Origin: Proteiniphilum sp. UBA5267
GTDB taxonomy: Bacteria; Bacteroidota; Bacteroidia; Bacteroidales; Dysgonomonadaceae
Direction of reading: 5' to 3'
Assembly (NCBI GenBank): GCA_002411515.1
Contig: DHTF01000050.1
Location: 1-5,276, forward strand
Length of the DNA stretch: 5,276 nucleotides
The notes below the pieces were generated by a model that did no database searches, was not told the origin of the DNA, and saw only the letters and a program-made list of their open reading frames with translations. Below are positions 1-4,745 of the stretch, piece by piece; within the stretch, counting starts at the first letter, position 1, and each line of letters opens with the position of its first letter. The position numbers and the translations under genes were made by a program.

Positions 1-1296
1 TTGGCTTTTGGTGTTTCGAATGATGGAGAAATTCAAGATTTAAATAATTTAGGCGAAAGGATTAGTGATTATAGAAATCTCTTTATTGACTTCATTGAAC
101 CTCATGGAAACATAAAACTGGAAGAAGTTAATATTGAGGGAAAACTCATTTTCTTGTATCATGTGGACCAAGATATAGAGAGGATTTTTAAGAGGAAGGA
201 TAACGAGCAAATCTTCTTAAGAGTAGATGATAGAAACAAGCAGCTGGATAGAGATGCTGTTAGAAACTTGGAATATGACAAGCAGATTCGAAAGTTTGAA
301 GATGAGGTTGAAAATGAGTTTGATTTCAATGACCTTGACATAAAACTATTGAATAGGTATAAAGAAAAGCTAAATTATGAAGGAGACACGCTAGACCTTT
401 TGGTAAAAAGACATTTAGCGATCAAAAAAGAAAGTCAGATTAAAATAAAAAAAGCAGGAATTTTACTTTTTGCCAAAGAACCAGAAAAGTATATAACTTC
501 AGCATCACTTAGATACATAAGGTATGAGGGAACAGATGCCAAAGTTGGTACTGAACATAATGTAGTCAAAGACGTACGCTTTGAAAAGAATATCCCATGG
601 ATTATTGAAGAGGTGAAAAAGTTACTAAGAGCAACCTTGAAAGATTATTACTTCTTGGATCTTGATACCGGTCGCTTTAATAGGGTGCCAGAATACCCTG
701 AGGAAGCATGGCTGGAAGGAGTTGTAAATGCTTTATGCCACCGGTCTTACAATGTACAAGGGAATGCAATTTACATCAAACATTATGATGATCGTCTTGA
801 AATTTCAAATAGCGGACCATTACCGGCACAAGTTAATGTTGAAAATATCAGAACCGAAAGATTTTCAAGAAACCCTAGATTGGCTAGGGCATTGGAAGAT
901 ATGGGATTTGTAAGGCAGTTAAACGAAGGTGTTTCCAGGATTTACCAATCAATGGAAAAATCAATGCTTTCAACACCGGAGTATATAGAGAAAAATGGAA
1001 ATGTGTATTTGACACTTCGTAACAAGATAAGTAATCATACAAAAACCATTTCAGATAAAATTTTGAAAACTATTCAAGATAACTGGGCTAGTTATAATCT
1101 CACACAGAAACGGATTTTACAATATCTTTTCCACCACAATGAGGCTACAATCAAAGAATTAGTAGAAGTGATAGGAATTCATGAGAAAAATGTGAGACTT
1201 TATCTGAATCAGTTCATGGAAAATGAGAAAATTATAAATCGTTTAAGCGAGAAACAAAGGGATAAAAATGCCAAATACGCTTATAAGAAACACTGA
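1..1296 (+). CDS. Schlafen/AlbA_2-type putative transcriptional regulator with GHKL-like ATPase region, 5'-partial
   Basis: This is the 3' part of an ATP-binding regulator of the AlbA_2/Schlafen (COG2865-like) family; 431 residues are visible. The first codon is TTG, but the opening residues LAFGVSNDGEIQDL match the interior of AlbA_2 domains (usually preceded by a GG pair), so TTG is probably an internal leucine and the start lies upstream of the window. The AlbA_2 remainder covers about residues 1-95. The ATPase-like region has an N-box-like EAWLEGVVNALCHRSY (235-250), DDRLEISNSGPLP (263-275) and SRNPRLARALEDMGF (289-303) followed by NEGVSRI. Residues 350-431 read as a winged helix with a basic end. 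Family members are thought to act as DNA-binding regulators; the target and the role of ATP here are unknown. The gene is AT-rich (the first 60 bases are about one-third G+C), unlike the minus-strand genes, and converges on the Toprim gene. The family is fairly secure, the function is not. Confidence 0.85.
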   Translation: MAFGVSNDGEIQDLNNLGERISDYRNLFIDFIEPHGNIKLEEVNIEGKLIFLYHVDQDIERIFKRKDNEQIFLRVDDRNKQLDRDAVRNLEYDKQIRKFEDEVENEFDFNDLDIKLLNRYKEKLNYEGDTLDLLVKRHLAIKKESQIKIKKAGILLFAKEPEKYITSASLRYIRYEGTDAKVGTEHNVVKDVRFEKNIPWIIEEVKKLLRATLKDYYFLDLDTGRFNRVPEYPEEAWLEGVVNALCHRSYNVQGNAIYIKHYDDRLEISNSGPLPAQVNVENIRTERFSRNPRLARALEDMGFVRQLNEGVSRIYQSMEKSMLSTPEYIEKNGNVYLTLRNKISNHTKTISDKILKTIQDNWASYNLTQKRILQYLFHHNEATIKELVEVIGIHEKNVRLYLNQFMENEKIINRLSEKQRDKNAKYAYKKH

Positions 1297-1484
1297 CTGC
1301 TCTTTAAGGAACGCTGAATCACACATCTATCATACTATCTATCAGCGATTTTAATGAAATAAGGAACGCTACATTCAAAATAAGGAACATAAGGACTCAA
1401 ATAACATCAGCACACAATATCTCCTGTAACCAAGTAAAACAACAAACATCTAAGAAAAGCAATGTTTAATATCAAATGTTTGGT
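1297..1484. other. Convergent intergenic gap at a composition boundary
   Basis: These 188 bases separate the stop of the AT-rich plus-strand regulator from the stop of the minus-strand Toprim gene. I see no credible ORF or RNA gene. The stretch holds four TAAGGA-type direct repeats (annotated separately). CGCTGA at 1312-1317 and TCAGCG at 1342-1347 are inverted, but a 24-base loop makes a terminator unconvincing. AAACAT (1444-1449) and ATGTTT (1462-1467) form another weak inverted pair. AATGTTT recurs at 1461-1467 and 1475-1481. Composition rises from roughly one-third to one-half G+C just after this gap, so it may hold a junction between DNA of different origin. Confidence 0.6.
1305..1397 (+). 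repeat. TAAGGA-type direct repeats, four copies
   Basis: Direct reading shows TAAGGAACGCT at 1305-1315 and again, identical, at 1360-1370; TAAGGAACAT at 1381-1390; and TAAGGACTC at 1390-1398, sharing one base with the previous copy. The second and third copies agree over AAATAAGGAAC (1357-1367 and 1378-1388) and sit 21 bases apart, close to two helical turns. Such same-face direct repeats beside a composition boundary could be protein-binding sites, for example integrase/excisionase arm sites or an operator. No core crossover sequence is identifiable and no integrase is in the window. The function is inference only. Confidence 0.55.
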
Positions 1485-2531
1485 TTATACTGGATTCCGT
1501 GTTTCAGAGAGTTGATCGAGAATGTAGTCGGCAAGGTCGTAGCCCTGGTGGGTTTGCTGGGGGGTTGCGAAACGCTCCAGGAAGGCGGAGACGGTGAGGT
1601 GGAGGGGGAGCTCGCGGTTGATATGTTCTGCTTTCCGGAGCCACCGGTTGTAACAGCCGTCGTCGGGATAAAGGATGACGGTTTTGTTGCGGAGGACTCT
1701 TGATTTTTCGACGTTGAGGCCGTTGAGGTTTCCGGCTGCAAGCCAGTTATAATCCTGGTAGATTATGCTTGCGATCACCGCGGTTTTCTCTGCCTCAACG
1801 ATCGCTACCGGTTTATCGGGGTAAAGACGGAGGAGGTGCTCACCAAAGTAGCACTGAGAGAGGTTAAAGTCGGAGAATGAGGGGTTGGATTTCTTCAGCT
1901 TGTGGTGGACCCAGTTGATGCCACCATATCCGGTTTTGATGCGCCGGCCGGTTTGCGGGTTGTACTGCATGATCTTACTGGTCCGTATTTTTCCATGGAT
2001 ATCAATTTGCCAGAATATTACTTCCTTCTTTATCGTGGCGCCCAGTAGGTAGTTGTTTGCTGCCTCGGCAATCTGCAGATCGGAGAAATGTTTACGGAGG
2101 AACCGGACAAAGTTGGAGTCGAGGGAGAGGGAGCGTTTCAGGTATTTGTGGGGTATATAGTCGGGTTGTTTTTGAGATTGGTTGGGTTGAGGTAGAGGAA
2201 ATGGATCCCGGGGTTCGGGATAAGGTTGCAGTCGACGGGGACCGGATGGTTGGGGAGAGATGGGAGAATTGAGATCCGGATATGAATGGTTTAGATGATT
2301 TGTAGTTGGGGCATGGTAACCCAGGCGTTTGAGGTCCGCGAAATATTGCCGTGGGGTGTAGTGGTACCCGCATTTGATTTCGCGGTTGCAGCGGCCGACG
2401 GTGGGGTGGATAGGTTGATGGGTCTCCCCATCGAGGTAGCGGGTGAAGCTGTGGGGAGTCTTGCAGCCCGGGCAGGTGAAGCGGGTGGACTTGCCGGCAT
2501 ACTTCTGGAGATAGGGGGGCTTGTACATCAT
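1485..2531 (-). CDS. Zinc-ribbon and Toprim-like DUF6371-type protein (primase-like, mobile element)
   Basis: This 348-residue protein resembles the DUF6371/primase-like proteins common in Bacteroidota mobile elements. An N-terminal zinc ribbon is built from Cys20, Cys23, Cys48 and Cys54, the second half reading CNREIKCGYHYTP. A proline-rich linker follows (about 84-127). Residues 170-210 include VIFWQIDIHGKIRTSKIMQY, and a Toprim-like core has VAIVEAEKTAVIAS (242-255, candidate catalytic Glu) and ILYPDDG (286-292, acidic pair). The usual primase polymerase domain between ribbon and Toprim is not apparent, so priming activity is uncertain; it may be a primase-like accessory protein acting with the upstream ATPase. 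I chose the ATG at 2531; a second ATG follows at 2528. A TTG at 2570 would add 13 residues but lies on the edge of a GGTAACA palindrome, and the added residues do not look like family sequence. No clear Shine-Dalgarno is visible. The gene lies 229 bases after the ATPase and may have its own control. Confidence 0.85.
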   Translation of the reverse strand: MMYKPPYLQKYAGKSTRFTCPGCKTPHSFTRYLDGETHQPIHPTVGRCNREIKCGYHYTPRQYFADLKRLGYHAPTTNHLNHSYPDLNSPISPQPSGPRRLQPYPEPRDPFPLPQPNQSQKQPDYIPHKYLKRSLSLDSNFVRFLRKHFSDLQIAEAANNYLLGATIKKEVIFWQIDIHGKIRTSKIMQYNPQTGRRIKTGYGGINWVHHKLKKSNPSFSDFNLSQCYFGEHLLRLYPDKPVAIVEAEKTAVIASIIYQDYNWLAAGNLNGLNVEKSRVLRNKTVILYPDDGCYNRWLRKAEHINRELPLHLTVSAFLERFATPQQTHQGYDLADYILDQLSETRNPV

Positions 2532-2551
2532 AAAGGATTTCAAGAGTGAAA

Positions 2552-2568
2552 GGTAACAGGGTGTTACC
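2552..2568. repeat. Perfect inverted repeat GGTAACA-ggg-TGTTACC
   Basis: GGTAACA (2552-2558) and TGTTACC (2562-2568) are perfect inverted 7-mers around a GGG spacer. The repeat unit is the same as in the array at 2643-2687, here in palindromic form, and lies 21 bases upstream of the chosen Toprim-gene start on the minus strand. That position suits an operator, or a small leader hairpin in the messenger RNA. The 3-base loop and lack of a T-run argue against a terminator. Confidence 0.65.
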
Positions 2569-2623
2569 AATAAAATAGAGTCTAAACTCTGATATTCTTA
2601 CAGTTATATAGATTGGTAACAAA

Positions 2624-2631
2624 GAAACATA
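2624..2631 (-). promoter_or_regulatory. Weak possible -7 box for the Toprim gene
   Basis: On the minus strand TATGTTTC departs by one base from the Bacteroides -7 consensus TAnnTTTG, and it lies in the AT-rich patch between the direct array and the Toprim gene. No -33 TTG at the usual spacing is visible; the GGTAACA array occupies that position instead. If real, the transcript would carry a leader of roughly 80-90 bases containing the palindrome at 2552-2568, and the array would sit where an activator or repressor could bind. This is a tentative call. Confidence 0.25.
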
Positions 2632-2642
2632 TATATAGGAGG

Positions 2643-2687
2643 GTTACCGATGTTACCAGTGTTACCAGTGTTACCAACAATGTTACC
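2643..2687 (+). repeat. Iteron-like direct repeats of TGTTACCA
   Basis: GTTACC begins at 2643, 2652, 2661, 2670 and 2682, giving steps of 9, 9, 9 and 12 bases. Four copies carry the fuller TGTTACCA (2651-2658, 2660-2667, 2669-2676, 2681-2688); the first is degenerate (GGTTACCG). The 10-mer TGTTACCAAT occurs at 2681-2690 and 2562-2571, and inverted at 2612-2621, so the array and the outlying copies share one motif. Exact 9-base spacing is below one helical turn, so adjacent sites would lie on rotated faces of the DNA. That is closer to a packed binding array than to classical 17-22 base iterons. Confidence 0.75.
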
Positions 2688-2760
2688 AATCAGAATCATG
2701 CGTTTAGGATTGACAGGGACATGCTAGTGGAAAATTTTACGGATTGGTACACGACGGGAA

Positions 2761-3978
2761 TTATTCATCTCCATTTAACCGATCAAAATCTTCGGATTTG
2801 AAAGGATCCTGTTGATTGGAATCTACTTCATCGCAGAGATTGACTTCCTGGATGATCTTCTTATAGATACGTAGGATTTTGATCTTGAAGCTGCTGAATT
2901 TTTTTTCCTCCGGGCAGAGTCGCTTGGCGATTGCATAAGCGGAGATAGAGGGATCTTCCAAAATGCATCCGCGAACCTCCTCCTCCAGAATCTCCCTGTC
3001 TCGTTCCGTCACCATTTTGAGATGCTTATACTCACTGTCGAGATGCAAGAAGTTGAAGTGAAGGAAATTGTCCGGCTTTGTAATCTGGCAGACCATGATG
3101 TTGTAGCTGTCATAAATGTGTTCGGTTGAGCGGACCTTGATCATCTTGATGTAACGGAAAGAACTATCGGAAGAGCTCTCCCCTATCGCGAAGCTGCTGT
3201 CGCAGAAGTTCATCAGCACCTTACTCCCCTGAAGGTCGTTCCGCGTGAGCGGCTTTGTGAGATCACGCTTGGGTGTGTGCGCCAACACCAGTAGGGATAG
3301 GTTGTACTTGCTTTTGAGACGTTTCAGGTGCTTCATCAGCGGCAGCGCATCCTTTGCCCGTTCGTTCTCGTGGCGGAGGTAGGTGATGTTGTCGATGATC
3401 ACGATCTTGGCACCGTTGTCGGTAATCACCCTCTCGATCGCGTTGCTGAGGGCAAACTCAAAAGAGGCATCCTCTGGAAAATCAGCATCCGGATTAATCT
3501 CCACCCTGAGAAAGTTATCGCTGAATTGATAAGGATATTCGTAGTTGCGGGAGTATCGGCTCTGGAATTGTTTGTCGTTGAGTTCAAAGTCGCAATAAAT
3601 CACTTTCTGCGCTTTTGTTTCCAGCTTGAAACCCGGAATGGATTGTCCCCGGGATATGCTGTCGGCGATTTGTACCGCCAGGATCGTCTTCCCCACGTTG
3701 GTATCGGCAAAGAGGATGCAGAGCTCCTGTTCGAACCAGAACTCACTAAATAGCATTCGGGGGATAGGTCGCCGGGAAGCCTGTTCGATCCACTTGTTTG
3801 CGGTTTTCACCTCGAGCAGATCGGCAGGTTGCGAAGCTTTAAGCTGTTGGAGGTTGTCGTTCAGATCATCCCCCAACAGCTTCACAAAGTTGTTGATCCT
3901 GAATTGTTCGATATCGACATCCAGGATATCTACCGACTGACTTTTCATTTCATCGGCAGAAAGAGCGTTCGCTTTCAT
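2761..3978 (-). CDS. RepA/DnaB-like P-loop ATPase (putative replicative helicase of a mobile element)
   Basis: This 405-residue protein is a RecA-fold ATPase of the AAA_25/RepA-helicase type, probably forming a ring that unwinds or remodels element DNA. The Walker A region is ADTNVGKT (91-98), with Ala instead of the usual first Gly but GKT intact. VIYCDFEL (127-134) supplies a candidate catalytic Glu at 132. Walker B is KIVIIDNI (191-198) with Asp196. LVLAHTPKRD (230-239) and the basic KMIKVRS (278-284) match later conserved strands of the family. Residues 1-70 look like an N-terminal accessory region. Residues 325-385 are helical and may form a winged helix for DNA contact. The ATG at 3978 lies 15 bases after the stop of the preceding HTH gene, which supports an operon and this start. 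The repeat-rich gap follows its stop. Helicase activity is inferred from the family. Confidence 0.85.
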   Translation of the reverse strand: MKANALSADEMKSQSVDILDVDIEQFRINNFVKLLGDDLNDNLQQLKASQPADLLEVKTANKWIEQASRRPIPRMLFSEFWFEQELCILFADTNVGKTILAVQIADSISRGQSIPGFKLETKAQKVIYCDFELNDKQFQSRYSRNYEYPYQFSDNFLRVEINPDADFPEDASFEFALSNAIERVITDNGAKIVIIDNITYLRHENERAKDALPLMKHLKRLKSKYNLSLLVLAHTPKRDLTKPLTRNDLQGSKVLMNFCDSSFAIGESSSDSSFRYIKMIKVRSTEHIYDSYNIMVCQITKPDNFLHFNFLHLDSEYKHLKMVTERDREILEEEVRGCILEDPSISAYAIAKRLCPEEKKFSSFKIKILRIYKKIIQEVNLCDEVDSNQQDPFKSEDFDRLNGDE

Positions 3979-3993
3979 GCTAAAGATGTTGAA

Positions 3994-4251
3994 TCATCGA
4001 AATTCTACATTGCAATCATTGAACTCCGGTAACAATGACTTCCTGGTGCCATTGTAATTTTTCTGGAGGATGAGAAGAATGTCAGACTTCCGATAGTAGA
4101 TCTTTCCGCGGATGCAAGAGTAGGGCAAAACCTTATTGGTCCGCCAGCTCTGCAACGTACGAACAGAGATGTGGAATTTCTGCATCACATCCTGAGAATC
4201 CACCCAGTCGGCCCACTCATAAAGAATGGCGTAATGTTTTTCTTTTTTCAT
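3994..4251 (-). CDS. Small excisionase-like helix-turn-helix protein (HTH_17 type)
   Basis: This is an 85-residue DNA-binding protein. Residues 16-63 form a MerR/excisionase-type winged helix: WVDSQDVMQKFHISVRTLQSW holds the HTH, and the stretch to IYYRKSDILLIL gives the wing and last helix. The C-terminal 20 residues have no recognisable motif. In Bacteroides elements, paired proteins of this kind sit ahead of the ATPase and primase-like genes and act in excision or its regulation; that role here is inferred from family and position. The ATG at 4251 overlaps the TGA of the upstream gene by four bases (ATGA), suggesting translational coupling, and a purine-rich stretch precedes it inside the upstream gene. 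A simple transcription regulator is the alternative. Confidence 0.85.
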   Translation of the reverse strand: MKKEKHYAILYEWADWVDSQDVMQKFHISVRTLQSWRTNKVLPYSCIRGKIYYRKSDILLILQKNYNGTRKSLLPEFNDCNVEFR

Positions 4252-4592
4252 GATCTTCTTCTTTTTTTGTTGGTTTGTAAAACGGGATTCGCGATAATTT
4301 CCTGCTGCAGTTCATCGGTATGCAGCCACTCATCGATCTCACATTTCAGGAACTGGAGCTTCTTCCCCTTCTTGTGGTAGGGGATCTTTTTCTGATTGAC
4401 CCAGCTATAGACCGTCTGCTTTGCCGGCCGGTCGGGGAGGTAATCGCAAAGTTCCTCCAGGTTGAACCAGTCATTACGATCAGGTTGCTTGACGGCAGAA
4501 GTTCTGATCATCTCCTCCAGGTCTTTCATCTTTGTGATGAGGTAGTTCATTGCCTCAGGGATGTCATTGAAGGTAATCGTCTTTTCATCCAT
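4248..4592 (-). CDS. Helix-turn-helix protein, excisionase/regulator-like, first gene of the operon
   Basis: This is a 114-residue DNA-binding protein. Residues 9-32 are a helical, possibly dimerising segment (IPEAMNYLITKMKDLEEMIR). Residues 42-91 form an HTH_17-type winged helix, with WFNLEELCDYLPDRPAKQTV and then YSWVNQKKIPYHKKGKK. The tail ends in a basic KKRRRS. It is close in design to the next gene but longer, with little direct sequence identity visible, so the pair is not an obvious recent duplication. The ATG at 4592 is preceded by an AT-rich leader without a Shine-Dalgarno, as expected in Bacteroidota. The promoter and palindrome at 4639-4677 lie just upstream, so autoregulation by this protein is plausible but unproven. 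Excisionase and transcriptional regulator are both open as functions. Confidence 0.85.
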   Translation of the reverse strand: MDEKTITFNDIPEAMNYLITKMKDLEEMIRTSAVKQPDRNDWFNLEELCDYLPDRPAKQTVYSWVNQKKIPYHKKGKKLQFLKCEIDEWLHTDELQQEIIANPVLQTNKKRRRS

Positions 4593-4638
4593 GGTAAATA
4601 AATGGCAATTGGGTAATCTTCCGTGCCAATAGAAAAGA

Positions 4639-4670
4639 GCACCACTGCCTCAACGGTGAGACAGTGGTGC
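4639..4670. repeat. Near-perfect 32-base palindrome (operator, leader hairpin or terminator)
   Basis: The outer arms GCACCACTG (4639-4647) and CAGTGGTGC (4662-4670) pair perfectly over 9 bases. One C/A mismatch follows, then CTCA (4649-4652) pairs with TGAG (4657-4660) around a loop ACGG. On the minus strand it starts at the last base of the -7 box, so transcription would begin inside it and the RNA could carry a 5' stem. It also lies 76 bases after the stop of the coiled-coil gene and is followed on the minus strand by TCTTTTCT, so it could terminate that gene. Operator, leader hairpin and terminator are not exclusive. Confidence 0.75.
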
Positions 4671-4677
4671 AAATATA
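4670..4677 (-). promoter_or_regulatory. Bacteroides-type -7 box (TATATTTG) for the HTH-HTH-ATPase operon
   Basis: The minus strand reads TATATTTG, an exact match to the Bacteroides -7 consensus TAnnTTTG, about 78 bases upstream of the ATG at 4592. No good -33 TTG is present at the usual 19-21 base spacing, so the promoter may be weak or need an activator. Transcription would start within the palindrome at 4639-4670, giving a leader of roughly 70 bases. It is placed to drive the three tightly packed genes down to 2761. Confidence 0.55.
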
Positions 4678-4745
4678 GAAAGCTAAAAAAGGGAGTTAGT
4701 GGGAAAAGGAGTGTAACAAAGTCACTACCATCACGTTAAATAATG

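Larger units (their letters stand above)
2532..2760. other. Repeat-rich region between the ATPase and Toprim genes (candidate origin or operator)
   Basis: This 229-base gap separates two genes of the same strand that usually work together. It holds eight copies of the hexamer GGTAAC/GTTACC between 2552 and 2687. Five form a direct array (2643-2687), one is single (2615-2620), and two form a palindrome (2552-2568). A degenerate copy, GATTGGTAC, lies at 2742-2750. An AT-rich alternating patch, ATATATAT-like (about 2628-2637), flanks the array. Repeats plus an AT-rich patch beside replication-type genes is the layout of an iteron origin. The same layout would also suit a multi-site operator controlling the Toprim gene. 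The sequence alone does not decide between them. Confidence 0.6.

Noticed and set aside
1312..1347. CGCTGA/TCAGCG inverted pair as a terminator for the plus-strand regulator.
   Set aside because: There are only six paired bases around a 24-base loop, and the following stretch is not a clean T-run. It may arise from one TAAGGAACGCT repeat and chance.
2532..2570. Extending the Toprim gene to a TTG start at 2570.
   Set aside because: The 13 added residues do not resemble family N-termini, and the TTG lies on the edge of a GGTAACA palindrome better explained as a control site. Two ATG codons at 2531 and 2528 directly precede the conserved sequence.
2092..2622. A 176-codon minus-strand ORF overlapping the Toprim gene.
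   Set aside because: It is a frame shadow: composition is Pro/Ser/Arg-rich with no domain, while the other frame gives the zinc ribbon and Toprim motifs.
2643..2690. The 9-base repeats as a CRISPR array.
   Set aside because: The units and spacings are far too short; there are no 25-40 base repeats with unique spacers and no cas genes.
2650..2727. A 25-codon plus-strand ORF (starts MLPVLPVLPT) preceded by AGGAGG at 2637-2642.
   Set aside because: Its repeated Leu-Pro-Val is only the 9-base repeat array read as codons. Strong Shine-Dalgarno use is not typical of Bacteroidota, and no domain or promoter supports it. The AGGAGG is probably chance beside the AT-rich patch.
3328..3753. A 141-codon plus-strand ORF opposite the ATPase gene.
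   Set aside because: It is antisense to clear Walker A and Walker B coding sequence and shows no domain of its own, so it is a shadow ORF.
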